This document shows, in pieces, positions 17,084 to 26,887 of a DNA stretch of 64,000 nucleotides (position 1 is its first letter; every line of letters starts with the position of its first letter). Source of the DNA: Pseudodesulfovibrio profundus (GTDB lineage Bacteria; Desulfobacterota; Desulfovibrionia; Desulfovibrionales; Desulfovibrionaceae). The DNA lies in NCBI RefSeq assembly GCF_900217235.1, contig NZ_LT907975.1, positions 124,001-188,000 on the forward strand. Direction: 5' to 3'. Position numbers and translations under genes: made by a program. The notes under the pieces were generated by a model. It was not told where the DNA came from. It worked only from the letters and a program-made list of their open reading frames with translations, and did no database searches.

Positions 17084-18085
17084 ATGTCTTTGGGGTCCAT
17101 AAACGATTACCATGCAATAGCAGCAAAATTATCCGACCAGTCAGGCAAGGGTGGCGATAACAGTGTTCGCAATGCGGGGTTGAAGAAAGCCTTCGACATG
17201 CAAATGCAGATGACGCGCAATCTTTTTGGAGAAGGGTCAGTAGAGCGAGGGGAGGGGAGTTCTCTTGGCGGATTTGACACCTCATTCATTAATGATGCGA
17301 TGATGATGGAGGCGCTGACTACTATCACTCGATTGATGCGTTCAGAATCCGGCGCTCTTGCACGCCCTGTTGCTAACAAAGCACAGCCTTCTAATTCTCT
17401 GCCATCTGTTCAACCACCTGTTGTTGAGAAGTCAGCGGTTGAATCAAACAAGTTTCTCGGCGGACTGTCTGCTCAGTTTGAGTCTGGAACCAGCGGCATT
17501 GCTACCATAGGCTATGACAGGGTTGGCGGAACATCCTATGGAAAGTATCAGATTGCTTCCCGGCCCGGGACCATGGACCGTTTCCTGAATTACCTCGATG
17601 CCAATGCGCCGGATGTAGCCGAGCGGTTGCGAGAAGCAGGACCTGCCAATACTGGCTCGAAAGAAGGTCAAATGCCTACGGTGTGGCGCCAGTTGGCAGA
17701 GGGAATTCCTGAGCGATTCGAGCGTTTACAGCACGATTTTATTGAATCAGAGACCTATGATCCGGCAAGACGGATGATTATGCAAAAGACGGGACTTGAT
17801 TTCGAGAAAGCCCCGAATGCTCTTCAGGAAGTACTCTGGTCGACATCCGTGCAGCACGGGCCTACAGGAGCTGCTCGAATTTTCGAGAAGGTCATTGATC
17901 GATTTGTTGGTGGTCTCGAAAGCGGAGATTTCAATGCGCAATTGATCGAAGGGGTCTACGATGTCCGTAAAGGGCAGTTCGGTTCATCCACCAAGCGGGT
18001 TCAGGAAGCTGTTGCCAACAGATTTGATTCTGAGAAAACGATCGCCATGAACATGTTGGGATCTGGGCTGAGCCGGATCGTATAA
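17084..18085 (+). CDS. Lysozyme-like domain protein, tentative
   Basis: A 333-residue protein. After ~120 polar, Ser/Gly-rich residues, a domain begins with an FESG element followed by a GGTSYGKYQI segment (residues ~130-165). This resembles lysozyme/muramidase-like domains in which the first Glu is catalytic. There is no signal peptide, so export would need a flagellar or other secretion route. The N-terminus has Met-rich amphipathic helices that could suggest a FlgJ-like flagellar muramidase, but this is speculation. A clear AGGAG lies before the ATG. Confidence 0.6.
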   Translation: MSLGSINDYHAIAAKLSDQSGKGGDNSVRNAGLKKAFDMQMQMTRNLFGEGSVERGEGSSLGGFDTSFINDAMMMEALTTITRLMRSESGALARPVANKAQPSNSLPSVQPPVVEKSAVESNKFLGGLSAQFESGTSGIATIGYDRVGGTSYGKYQIASRPGTMDRFLNYLDANAPDVAERLREAGPANTGSKEGQMPTVWRQLAEGIPERFERLQHDFIESETYDPARRMIMQKTGLDFEKAPNALQEVLWSTSVQHGPTGAARIFEKVIDRFVGGLESGDFNAQLIEGVYDVRKGQFGSSTKRVQEAVANRFDSEKTIAMNMLGSGLSRIV

Positions 18086-18096
18086 AATCGTAATGC

Positions 18097-19611
18097 CTAG
18101 CTAAGTTTTTGCTCTAGGTCTGGGTCGATATCCACGCGAATTGTCCCAAGCTTTTGATCAACCACGACCTGGCCGTGGGCAAAGCCTTTTACCTTTCGCA
18201 CATCCTTGACCAGAGCATACATGACGTCAGCTTTGCCGTCTTCCTTACGGTAGCTTTTCAGCGCGCAAAGAATTGCAGCTTCCTCAAGTGTGGCATCGGG
18301 TACTTCATGTCCTGGGTGGTCCCTGCGAAGAATAACGTGTGAGCTAGGTCCATCAGCAATATGAAACCAGTAGTCAAACGGACTGGCTGCCTTGCTGATG
18401 ATGTCGTGATTGGCTTTTTTATTTTTCCCGCGCACGATGGTGAATCCGTCACTCGATTTGAATAGCGATACGGCAAGCCCTTTGTACCGCTTGGGCAGTG
18501 ACGGTGGGCCGGTAACCTGTTCCTTCTCCGGGGCAGGTTGGTGGTTGTCCGGCAGTGTGCCGTTGGTCAAACGTTCCAGTTCAGCCTCCAGCTCTTTTCT
18601 CCTTCGGCGTACATGAGGGAAACCACGGTCAGCCTTGTCGGCTTTCTTGAAATACAGCTCCATGTTTTCCGTCGGCGACAGGTAGGGATTGAGTGGAACG
18701 GTCATCACACCGTGTTTCGGGTGCTCAACAGTTACCTCTTCCAGTCCTTCCTCGTTTTTGAATCGATATAGCTCCGCCTGCATGGCTTCAGCCTTGATTT
18801 TTTCCGCCGCTAACCGTTTAAGGCGCTCTTCCTCCTGGTCGAGGCGAGCCAGGTTTCGATTAACCTTCTTGCGGGCGCGTTTCAGGAGTGTTTGCGTGGG
18901 CTTTTCCTCTTCCATCTCCATCATGGTGAAGAGAGTGCGTTCACCAAAAGCGTTGGAGGCGTCCAAAGCTGAATTGAACAGCTCTCCGTCACCGTGACAG
19001 CCCCATACTGTGGGGGACTGCCAGCCTTGAGCGGTTTTGCATAGATGGAAATTAGTGGAAGTGCCGCTGGCAATGCTCAGGTAAAAAAGATGAGCGTCTT
19101 CTTCCGGGAGAGATGAGAGCGCTTTCCTGAGCGGAGGAGAAAGGTGTGGGTATTCCCGCCAAATTTCGGAATCCTCGATCGCTTCTTCCAGTGTGGGCCA
19201 TTCCGGTTGTTTGTCGAAGTCTGAATCCAGTTCTTCAACAAATTCCATTCCATTGCGGATGTCGAAAATGAGATAGTCGTCACACGGAGGGTGGTTGCGA
19301 GGTGAAAGATGCAGTGCCAGCCGTAAATTGGGCCAGTCCAGATGCCAGTCAAGCACCTTTCTGTTGCGAAGTCGCTTGCGAAACCACATGGCCATAGCTG
19401 GTGCATTGGCAGGATTAACGGGTTTTATAGGAGACAGAAATAAGTGTCCTGCTGTTTTAGCAGGCCTGAAAAGAAGATGAAGGGGGGCGCCTGAGTTCTG
19501 AATCTTAAGCGTCCACACTCCTGGGGCCGGTCCGAATACTTTGTCTATTCGACGGCCAACTAAGAAGACCCCGATTTCGGCTGCGAGGAAGCGAAAGAAG
19601 TTGGCTTCCAT
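18097..19611 (-). CDS. NFACT-family protein (RqcH/Rqc2-like)
   Basis: A 504-residue protein with the NFACT layout: an N-terminal MutM-like region (residues 1-~190), central coiled coils (~215-275 and ~330-350) and a C-terminal NFACT-R domain (~385-490) with GKNKKANHDIISK and DYWFHIADGPSSHVILR. Bacterial RqcH binds stalled 60S-like (50S) subunits and recruits tRNA-Ala to add alanine tails to trapped peptides. The protein is shorter than Firmicute homologues (~570), mostly in the N-terminal half. It lies next to dksA, but about 40 bases separate them. Confidence 0.85.
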   Translation of the reverse strand: MEANFFRFLAAEIGVFLVGRRIDKVFGPAPGVWTLKIQNSGAPLHLLFRPAKTAGHLFLSPIKPVNPANAPAMAMWFRKRLRNRKVLDWHLDWPNLRLALHLSPRNHPPCDDYLIFDIRNGMEFVEELDSDFDKQPEWPTLEEAIEDSEIWREYPHLSPPLRKALSSLPEEDAHLFYLSIASGTSTNFHLCKTAQGWQSPTVWGCHGDGELFNSALDASNAFGERTLFTMMEMEEEKPTQTLLKRARKKVNRNLARLDQEEERLKRLAAEKIKAEAMQAELYRFKNEEGLEEVTVEHPKHGVMTVPLNPYLSPTENMELYFKKADKADRGFPHVRRRRKELEAELERLTNGTLPDNHQPAPEKEQVTGPPSLPKRYKGLAVSLFKSSDGFTIVRGKNKKANHDIISKAASPFDYWFHIADGPSSHVILRRDHPGHEVPDATLEEAAILCALKSYRKEDGKADVMYALVKDVRKVKGFAHGQVVVDQKLGTIRVDIDPDLEQKLS

Positions 19612-19650
19612 GGCTTACGGGCTGTAAAGAAAAAGCAAAGCAAAAACAGC

Positions 19651-20013
19651 TTAGTCGCCGCGAACTGCTTCGTCTTCTTCCTGTTTGCTCTTGCAGTTGA
19701 TGCACAAGGTGGTCATGGGACGAGCCTTGAGACGCGGGATAGAGATATCATCTCCGCACTCCTGGCAAATACCAAAATCACCATCATCAATGCGATCGAC
19801 AGCTTTCTGAATCTTCTTGACGAGCTTACGTTCACGATCACGGAGACGCAAAGTGAAGGCGCGGTCTGATTCTGCAGTAGCTCGATCAGCCGGATCGGCG
19901 TAAACCTCACCAGATTCGGTCATGTCCTCGATGGTTGCTTCGCTCTTGCGCAGCGTGTCATCCAGCATACCGTTGAGCATGTCTTTGAAGAACTGAAGGT
20001 CTTTAGCGTCCAT
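19651..20013 (-). CDS. dksA: DksA/TraR-type zinc finger transcription factor
   Basis: A 120-residue DksA-like protein. A helical hairpin carries the acidic tip (DPADRATAESD) and a C4 zinc finger (CQEC...CINC) lies near residues 84-108. DksA enters the RNA polymerase secondary channel and, with ppGpp, adjusts rRNA and amino acid promoters. The ATG at 20013 has AAGGGAG upstream; a longer frame starting at 20034 has no ribosome site. It is slightly shorter than E. coli DksA (151), as usual in this lineage. Confidence 0.9.
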   Translation of the reverse strand: MDAKDLQFFKDMLNGMLDDTLRKSEATIEDMTESGEVYADPADRATAESDRAFTLRLRDRERKLVKKIQKAVDRIDDGDFGICQECGDDISIPRLKARPMTTLCINCKSKQEEDEAVRGD

Positions 20014-20183
20014 AATTCTCTCCCTTGGAGTCAAAAAGTCAATTGGGAGTTGTATCCTATAAAAATACCAAATTAAAGCGCGTAGGTATACTCAAAAGCC
20101 AGCAAATGTAAAGCGTTTCCATAAAATGATAAAAAACAGTTACTTCTTTCTATGTAATAGAAAAGAAAAAATTAAAAAGACGC

Positions 20184-20212
20184 TTGACACCTGACGGTCA
20201 CACGGTTAAACA
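20184..20212 (+). promoter_or_regulatory. Sigma-70 promoter of the tRNA cluster
   Basis: TTGACA (20184-20189), a 17-base spacer, then TAAACA (20207-20212). The expected start is near 20219, about 10 bases before the first tRNA at 20230. Confidence 0.7.
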
Positions 20213-20229
20213 GTGATTCGCTTTTGAGG

Positions 20230-20304
<75 letters not shown>

Positions 20305-20309
20305 AAAAA

Positions 20310-20384
<75 letters not shown>

Positions 20385-20388
20385 GTTT

Positions 20389-20463
<75 letters not shown>

Positions 20464-20471
20464 GACATACC

Positions 20472-20496
20472 GGCCGGTCCAACAGGACCGGCCTTT
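20472..20496 (+). terminator. GC-rich hairpin between tRNA-Gly copies 2 and 3
   Basis: A perfect 9-bp stem (20472-20480 with 20485-20493), 4-base loop, followed by only three T. It may act as a partial terminator or RNA-processing site inside the cluster. Confidence 0.5.
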
Positions 20497-20502
20497 CCCA
20501 AA

Positions 20503-20577
<75 letters not shown>

Positions 20578-20586
20578 GAAATTTCA

Positions 20587-20614
20587 AGCCGATCCGTATG
20601 GGTCGGCTTTTTTT
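20587..20614 (+). terminator. Rho-independent terminator of the tRNA cluster
   Basis: A 9-bp stem with one G-T pair (20587-20595 with 20600-20608), 4-base loop and seven T. Confidence 0.9.
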
Positions 20615-20796
20615 GTGTTTTATTATCGCTCTCTTCCAATAAAAACATATTGTTAGTGTCTCCTCCGATGTGGTGGGATGATAAGAAAACAAGATCGATT
20701 CTTGTTTTTCTCTGTCATGTGGTCTGTTCGGTACAGTCCGTGCAAAACCGGTGGTGATCGGAAATCTTTTCCCAACTTAAACTTCCTGGATGAGAT

Positions 20797-21825
20797 ATGA
20801 AAAACAGCCACCATAACATCACGCGCCAAGAAAAGGACATCGCTCCTGGCGGATATTCACTCTTCTCCGTGGGAATGCAGGCTCGAAATTTCGCCTCCGC
20901 TCTTCCTGTTTTCGAAAGCGCCATTGCTCCGGAATTTTATTCCTCATCGAGTCTGGCATCAGATATCGAGAAGATGTGCGATCCTGATGTGGTGTTGGAT
21001 GATGCCTTGTATCTGAACATCGCAGTAAAGTACTTCTTTGCTTACGTTCATGACGGGGCTCACCAGGAAAAGGTGGCATACAAAGACATATCGTTCCTGT
21101 ATGAGCAGTTCTCCCGACATCAAAGTCTCAATGAGCCGACGGACGATATTGAGGTCATGAATAGTATGCGGCAGTGGTCTTCTGTTCTGCGAGTGCTGGC
21201 TGACGCTCCTAGAGCAGCGCATGTGATGCGTGCCGTCATCGGGCAGGCGGGGCTGCACAAATCATGGGAAGGGCCTTTTGTCGGCGTGGATATTGGAGCT
21301 GGAACCGGGATCATGCTGCTTGCTCAGCAGGTGCAGGCGTACAGAAGTGGATTTGATGATATTCAAACGTATGGATATCAGACCGACCCGATCTCCGGCG
21401 AGAGAACCCATGATCTCATCCATTCACTGGGAATGGGCAGCGTCATGCTGGCGGATGCGACCCGCAAGAACGCCTATGGAATCCTTCGGGGTCGGAAGGT
21501 TAGCCATGTTGCAAACGAAATGGTAGCGGGCATTCAGCAGTCCCTTTGCTCAGAAAATTTCTTTGACAAATACAAAACCTTTTTGTCGGTAGTGCCAACT
21601 TCGGAGAAAACAGTGTTTTTTCCAGATGGTATTATCGCCCATAGCGGGGCTGATGGCTCCTCGCTCATCCTTGTGCGCGAGAATGGATATATGGTTCCGC
21701 AGGAGTATGCAGATGCGGTTTTCACCCCGCAGGGGCTCATCATTGAAGGAGCTGTGTTGCCCATGCACAAGATCGGGCAGGATTTCTACTCCTTTCTGAT
21801 TGAGGAAAGGATTATCCGAGAGTAA
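20797..21825 (+). CDS. SAM-dependent methyltransferase-like protein
   Basis: A 342-residue protein. A helical N-terminal part precedes a Rossmann-type segment at about 164-175 (VGVDIGAGTGIMLL), which matches motif I of class I SAM methyltransferases. The following strands are less typical and no NPPY-type or DNA-methylase motif is visible, so the substrate cannot be guessed. Its last 14 bases overlap the end of the convergent EamA gene remnant. A GGATGAG site precedes the ATG. Confidence 0.6.
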   Translation: MKNSHHNITRQEKDIAPGGYSLFSVGMQARNFASALPVFESAIAPEFYSSSSLASDIEKMCDPDVVLDDALYLNIAVKYFFAYVHDGAHQEKVAYKDISFLYEQFSRHQSLNEPTDDIEVMNSMRQWSSVLRVLADAPRAAHVMRAVIGQAGLHKSWEGPFVGVDIGAGTGIMLLAQQVQAYRSGFDDIQTYGYQTDPISGERTHDLIHSLGMGSVMLADATRKNAYGILRGRKVSHVANEMVAGIQQSLCSENFFDKYKTFLSVVPTSEKTVFFPDGIIAHSGADGSSLILVRENGYMVPQEYADAVFTPQGLIIEGAVLPMHKIGQDFYSFLIEERIIRE

Positions 21826-22656
21826 CGATCAGTGCTGCGCCGACTGTCATGATGCCAGTGCCGATGAGTCGGTATCGTATCCCTGTTTCATTAAAAAGCA
21901 GCCATCCGTACAGGACCGAAAAAAGCCCGGCCATTCGTTTGATGGTGATCATATAAGCCGCAGCCACCATGGACATGGCAAGGTTGTGCGTGATGACCTC
22001 CAGAAAGAGTATCAGGCCGGATCCTATTCCCAATAGAGGTTTCGCTGTGACCGTCCTGAAAGACGCCTTGCCCACACCGATCAGGATGAGTGGGACAAGC
22101 AGACCGAGCAGGCAGAAAATCAACAGTCCTGCATAAAGCGGCGACGAGTTGATGATGATGACTTTCCCGCCGACCGATGCGAACGCGTAAAGACCTGCCA
22201 CAATCAGCATGAGCCCGGAACCTGGCTCCCTGAATATTGCGCGTATCGGTTCGAGCACGCCATATCTGGCGCTGTCCAGATTCACTACATACCCACCAAC
22301 GACGACAAGCAGCATTCCTGCTGTTCCTGCCATGCTGATGTGCTCATCTAAAATGATGTCACCGGTCAGCAGCACAAATACCGGGGTAAAGCTCAAAAAT
22401 GGAAGCGTCAGCGAAAGAGGGGAGAGGTGGATGGCACGGAAGTGGAGTACGATTGCGACCATGGTAACGGGGACAACCCAGGTCCAATCGGAGGCTTGTC
22501 AACCAGCAATAAGCCGGTTCCGCAAAAGGGGATTGAGTAGAGAAATGGAATCACACACATCTCCCAGGAAGAGACATGGGAGAAGAATCGTTTCATGTAA
22601 GCCGAGTTGGAAGCCATGAGAAAGGCTGCGGCCAGCGAGAGTGTGAACCAGATCAT
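21812..22656 (-). pseudogene. EamA/DMT-superfamily transporter, frameshifted
   Basis: Two adjoining frames together make one drug/metabolite transporter-type protein of about 280 residues and ~10 spans. The first frame (from ATG at 22656) gives the opening spans and reads sensibly to the VDKP segment; a second frame then continues (WVVPVTMVAIVLHFRAIHL and onward) to the stop at 21812. The join must lie at about 22475-22500, because an in-frame TGA bounds the second frame there. A one-base loss or two-base gain explains it. It could be a true inactivating mutation or a sequence error. The gene begins 3 bases after the YdjM-like gene. Confidence 0.75.
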
Positions 22657-22659
22657 GGA

Positions 22660-23658
22660 TTAGCGTTCCGTGGTTTCGCCGATAGAACTGGCTCCCTTGA
22701 TGAACTTCCAGCCGGTAAGAACTCCATCTTCATCCAGATAGGCCGTCAGTGTGAACGGGGGCTGTCTGTCTTGGAATATCCTCTTTAAAACAGGGTTCGT
22801 AGATTGAAACCGAAGGTCGCCAAAGGTGATTTCCTTCCCTTCAGGCGTGGTCTTTTGGGTCATGTGCGGCCATTTGGCAAACCACGCATATGTCCTGAAC
22901 ATTGAATCCTGCTCGCCCAGTGTCTTCAACATTCCCTCATCGGCTCGGCGGTACCGCTCCGGCTGGATATTCCCCTTGTCTCCAAAGAGCACAATGGTGT
23001 CTTGCATATACATATGGCCGGTGGTGGTGACGACCTTCCAGTACTTGGGTGCGAGTGCATCGGGAGTGACATGGACATGTTCGTACGGAATACCTTGCTG
23101 ATTGAGGCGCTCTGCGTATTTCGTTGCCAAATGCGCACTAATCCCCATGTTGGTCAAAGGATACAGGAAGAACCAAAGCATCCCCAGCAAGGCTATTCGC
23201 GAGCGAGACTTTTTATAAATGAGAGCACCAACTATAATAAGTAATGCAATTCCCGTAAAAAGAGGGTCGATGATGAACGCTCCATCCAGAGCAAATCGAT
23301 GATTGGAGAATGGTGCGAGAATTTGAGTGCCGTACGTGGTGATCAGGTCGAGCCAGATATGGGTGCATATGAGAAAGTATGATAACACAAAAGACCGGCC
23401 AAAACTGGTTGTTGGCATCGCGCGTTTGATGAGCCAAGCCATGGCAAAAGCGAGGATCGCGCCTCCGAAAAAGGATGTCGTAATGCCTCTGTGGTGTAAC
23501 AAGGAGAACTCGGGGTCGCCGTTCCCAAAGAAGATATCCCCATCGGGAATCCAGGATGCAAGAAGACAAAGAGGTATGAAATACCTGGATTTAGGGAAGT
23601 AGGGGCGAGCGGCAAGGGCGCCCATTAAGCCGGATGAGAGATGTGTAATCGGGTCCAT
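22660..23658 (-). CDS. YdjM-type membrane-bound metal-dependent hydrolase
   Basis: A 332-residue protein of the YdjM/DUF457 family. The N-terminal ~170 residues hold several spans and the family's conserved His/Asp sites: HLSSG, PDGDIFF, HHRGITTSF and HIWLDLITTYG. The C-terminal ~150 residues are soluble and probably periplasmic. Function is only broadly known; the E. coli member is an inner-membrane LexA-regulated protein. It is upstream of the broken EamA gene and probably cotranscribed. Confidence 0.8.
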   Translation of the reverse strand: MDPITHLSSGLMGALAARPYFPKSRYFIPLCLLASWIPDGDIFFGNGDPEFSLLHHRGITTSFFGGAILAFAMAWLIKRAMPTTSFGRSFVLSYFLICTHIWLDLITTYGTQILAPFSNHRFALDGAFIIDPLFTGIALLIIVGALIYKKSRSRIALLGMLWFFLYPLTNMGISAHLATKYAERLNQQGIPYEHVHVTPDALAPKYWKVVTTTGHMYMQDTIVLFGDKGNIQPERYRRADEGMLKTLGEQDSMFRTYAWFAKWPHMTQKTTPEGKEITFGDLRFQSTNPVLKRIFQDRQPPFTLTAYLDEDGVLTGWKFIKGASSIGETTER

Positions 23659-23764
23659 AATTCAAAATATACGTTTACCGCCCTGTATTGTAAAAACAAA
23701 CTTGCGATTTGCTCTCACTAAAGGTAGATAGCGATCAATCTGCAGCGAAGGAGCTAGAGAAAAA

Positions 23765-24412
23765 ATGTTGAAACCATCTGTTGGCGTCGCCCTTGAGGGC
23801 ATCCCATATATTGTTATATCCGCTTTCACCACATTGCTGTTTGCGGTTCTTGGTTGCTGGTTCATGACCATGCTCATGCTGGGCGTCACTTGTTTTGTTG
23901 GACACTTTTTCCGCGATCCCGAACGCGTAGCTCCTGAAGATGCCGATGCCGTTTGCTCTCCTGCCGACGGTAAAGTCATCAAAGTGACACGTGAAGAAGA
24001 TCCGATCACCGGCGAAAAACGCCAGGTCATCGCGATCTTCATGAACGTCTTCAATGTTCACGTCAACCGCATGCCTGTTTCGGGAAAAATCGAACAGGTT
24101 CGCTATGTCCCCGGCAAGTTTATCAATGCTTCTTTTGATAAGGCGCACAAAGACAACGAACGTAACATTGTTGTTGTCACAGGAAAGGGGAACCAGCGCT
24201 TCACCATGGTTCAGATTGCAGGCCTTATCGCCCGTCGTATTGTCTGCTGGGCCGAGCCCATGGACAAACTGAAGCGAGGAGAACGATTCGGTTTGATCAA
24301 GTTTGGATCGAGAGTTGACCTTTACATGCCTGATGGTTATGTACCAACTGTCAGCGTCGGACAAAAGGTCATCGCTGGCGAGACTCCTCTGGCGGAGAAG
24401 CGTAAGGCTTAA
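23765..24412 (+). CDS. psd: Phosphatidylserine decarboxylase, short form
   Basis: A 215-residue proenzyme of the short Psd type. Two N-terminal spans precede the HFFRDPER, SPADGKV and NVFNVHVNRMPVSG segments. Self-cleavage at the Gly-Ser pair in KFGSRVDLY (about residue 180) would create the pyruvoyl group on the small C-terminal chain. It converts phosphatidylserine to phosphatidylethanolamine. It is directly followed by pssA, which makes its substrate. Confidence 0.95.
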   Translation: MLKPSVGVALEGIPYIVISAFTTLLFAVLGCWFMTMLMLGVTCFVGHFFRDPERVAPEDADAVCSPADGKVIKVTREEDPITGEKRQVIAIFMNVFNVHVNRMPVSGKIEQVRYVPGKFINASFDKAHKDNERNIVVVTGKGNQRFTMVQIAGLIARRIVCWAEPMDKLKRGERFGLIKFGSRVDLYMPDGYVPTVSVGQKVIAGETPLAEKRKA

Positions 24413-24441
24413 CTGTCGGATAATCTGTTACAAGGTTGAAT

Positions 24442-25212
24442 ATGGCGACACCAAATAAACTGCCGCGACACAAGAGCGTATACCTTCTGCCTAACATGCT
24501 GACTACTGCCAGCTTGTTCATTGGCTTTTTGGGGCTCACGTGGGCGATCAAGGGTGACTATGCGTCCTGCGCATTGTGTATCCTTTCAAGCTGCATCTTT
24601 GATGGCTTGGACGGCAAGGTGGCTCGCCTGACCGGTACGACTAGTGAGTTTGGTGTCCAACTGGACTCACTTGCTGACCTTGTCGCTTTCGGCGTTGTTC
24701 CAGCAACCATGACCTACTTGTGGATGCTGGACGGCTTCGGACGCCTCGGATTGATGGCTGCATTCCTCTTCATTGCATGCGGAGCCCTGCGTTTGGCTCG
24801 CTTCAATGTCGAAGCTGCCACCAGTTCCAAAAAACATTTTGTCGGGCTTCCCATTCCAGCGGCAGCCTGCACCCTGGCTACATTGGTCCTTTTCATGGAG
24901 TACGTTCCTGAGCAGTACGTAGAAACCGTATTGCCTATTGGTACGCTTGTACTCGTCTATATGCTTTCCTTCTTCATGGTTAGCACCGTCCGCTTTTATT
25001 CCTTCAAGGAATTCAGCGCCTTCAAGGCCCATCCCTTCAGCTGGATGGTTACTGCGATTTTGGTCTTTTCTCTCGTCGCATCCCGCCCGAAGGTTCTGGG
25101 CTTCATCATTTTCCTGGGCTACATTCTTTCCGGCCCGATCTACACCATTTTCCTACTATCCCGCCGTGGCAAGCGACTACTAAGGGATAGCTCCAGCGAA
25201 GAGCTAGGTTAG
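24442..25212 (+). CDS. pssA: CDP-diacylglycerol-serine O-phosphatidyltransferase
   Basis: A 256-residue polytopic enzyme of the CDP-alcohol phosphotransferase family with the signature DG-x2-x-AR-x8-G-x3-D-x3-D (DGLDGKVARLTG through LDSLAD, about residues 57-83). It makes phosphatidylserine from CDP-diacylglycerol and serine. About eight spans. The start is the ATG at 24442 with AAGG 7 bases upstream; a TTG two codons earlier is less likely. It follows psd by 29 bases in a two-gene operon. Confidence 0.95.
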   Translation: MATPNKLPRHKSVYLLPNMLTTASLFIGFLGLTWAIKGDYASCALCILSSCIFDGLDGKVARLTGTTSEFGVQLDSLADLVAFGVVPATMTYLWMLDGFGRLGLMAAFLFIACGALRLARFNVEAATSSKKHFVGLPIPAAACTLATLVLFMEYVPEQYVETVLPIGTLVLVYMLSFFMVSTVRFYSFKEFSAFKAHPFSWMVTAILVFSLVASRPKVLGFIIFLGYILSGPIYTIFLLSRRGKRLLRDSSSEELG

Positions 25213-25348
25213 CTCTCACTCATCCCATATTAGTACGTCGTACTGACAGGTAATCGCCATACGCAATGCGTATGGTGTTTGCACAACTATATTCTGTATA
25301 CAATTTGGACTACTCCCCTTATAAATTGGGGCAAGATTGGAGGATCTC
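25213..25348 (+). promoter_or_regulatory. leuA leader region with hairpin
   Basis: 136 bases between pssA and leuA. An 8-bp perfect stem with 3-base loop (25257-25275) is followed by TGTTTG, too few T for a confident terminator. It is AT-rich downstream (TACAAT at 25299-25304). I see no run of leucine codons in a short reading frame, so classic leader-peptide attenuation is not supported. The promoter of the leu operon is probably here. Confidence 0.4.
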
Positions 25349-26884
25349 ATGGCTGATAGAGTGTATGTTTTTGATACCACGTTGCGTGATGGTGAACAGT
25401 CTCCTGGTGCAACCATGAACCTGGATGAGAAAATCCGGATGGCCCGCCAGTTGGAAACCCTTGGTGTTGATGTGATCGAGGCTGGATTTCCCATTGCCAG
25501 TCAAGGGGATTTCGAGGCTGTTCAGGCGATTGCACGGGCTGTGGAATCGGTGCAGGTGGCAGGTTTGTGCCGTGCCGTTACCGGTGACATCGACCGTTGC
25601 TGGGAGGCCATCAAAGAGGCTCGTAACCCCAGAATTCACACGTTCCTGGCTACCAGCGACATTCATATGAAATATAAACTGGGTAAGGAGCCTGAGCAGG
25701 TGGTCGAGATGATCGACAAAGCCGTTCGACATGCTAAATCCTACACCCAGAATGTAGAGTTCTCGGCTGAGGATGCCTCACGTTCGGATTGGGATTTCCT
25801 CGTCAGGGTGACAGAGACCGCAATTGAAGCGGGAGCAACGGTTGTTAACATCCCTGACACTGTCGGCTACACCCAGCCCTTCGAATACTACGATATGATC
25901 AAGTACCTGATGGATAATGTACGCAACATTGATGATGCGATCATATCCGTTCATTGTCATAATGATCTTGGGTCAGCGGTAGCCAACAGTCTCGCCGCCA
26001 TCAAGGCCGGTGCTCGTCAGGTGGAATGCACCGTGTTGGGAATTGGTGAGCGTGCAGGTAATGCTGCACTGGAAGATCTCGTCATGGCCATCAATACGCG
26101 CAAGGAACTCTATGACGTTGAGACCAATGTCGTAACCGAGCAATTGTATCCTTCCTGCCGTCGTCTGTCGCAAATTATCGGCATGCCGATTCCGCCTAAC
26201 AAGGCTATTGTCGGCGCCAATGCGTTCGCCCATGAATCCGGTATTCATCAGGATGGTGTGATCAAGAATCGTTTGACCTACGAAATCATGACGCCTGATT
26301 CAATCGGAAGGACTTCCAATGATATCGTCATTGGAAAGCATTCCGGTTCGCATGCGGTCAAGAATAAGGCCGAAGAGTTGGGTTACGTGCTTGATCCTGA
26401 TCAGGTCAAAACATTGTTCCAGGCTGTTAAGGACTTGGCCGATCGCAAGGAGCAGGTCTTTGATGAGGATGTGGAAGCACTTATTTTGGAGAGTGTCTAT
26501 CGTCGTCGCGACAAGTTCCGTTTGATCGACATGTCTGTTTTCTGCGGTACAGGGGATGTTCCTGCCCATGCAGCGACTGTCATGGAGTTTGGAGAGGAAG
26601 GCGAGGATGTTGAGGTGAGGAAGAACAGCTCCTTTGGTGAAGGTTCCATTGACGCTGTATTCCAGTCCATTTATTCATTGGTGGGAGTCGCTCCCAAATT
26701 GGAAGTTTACTCGGTTAATGCGGTCACTGAAGGTTCCGACGCCCTGGCCGGTGTCGCTGTTCGCATTGAGCACGATGGAGTGAAGGCTGTGGGCCGAGCC
26801 AACGATGGTGACGTGGTGAAAGCAAGCGCGTTGGCCATGATTAACGCATTGAACCGTTTGGAAAAAACGAAAGAGGAGAAGTAA
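25349..26884 (+). CDS. leuA: 2-isopropylmalate synthase
   Basis: A 511-residue enzyme that condenses acetyl-CoA with 2-oxoisovalerate, the first committed step to leucine. The catalytic barrel has the signature FDTTLRDGEQSPGA at the N-terminus and the HCHNDLGSAVAN metal site; GANAFAHESGIHQDG follows. A C-terminal regulatory domain of ~120 residues (leucine feedback) is present. The ATG at 25349 has GGAGG 5 bases upstream. First gene of leuA-leuC-leuD-leuB. Confidence 0.97.
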   Translation: MADRVYVFDTTLRDGEQSPGATMNLDEKIRMARQLETLGVDVIEAGFPIASQGDFEAVQAIARAVESVQVAGLCRAVTGDIDRCWEAIKEARNPRIHTFLATSDIHMKYKLGKEPEQVVEMIDKAVRHAKSYTQNVEFSAEDASRSDWDFLVRVTETAIEAGATVVNIPDTVGYTQPFEYYDMIKYLMDNVRNIDDAIISVHCHNDLGSAVANSLAAIKAGARQVECTVLGIGERAGNAALEDLVMAINTRKELYDVETNVVTEQLYPSCRRLSQIIGMPIPPNKAIVGANAFAHESGIHQDGVIKNRLTYEIMTPDSIGRTSNDIVIGKHSGSHAVKNKAEELGYVLDPDQVKTLFQAVKDLADRKEQVFDEDVEALILESVYRRRDKFRLIDMSVFCGTGDVPAHAATVMEFGEEGEDVEVRKNSSFGEGSIDAVFQSIYSLVGVAPKLEVYSVNAVTEGSDALAGVAVRIEHDGVKAVGRANDGDVVKASALAMINALNRLEKTKEEK

Positions 26885-26887
26885 CCG

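Noticed and set aside
25257-25275. Hairpin ahead of leuA as a leucine attenuator
   Set aside because: No leader peptide with clustered leucine codons and no T-run, so only a generic hairpin is claimed.
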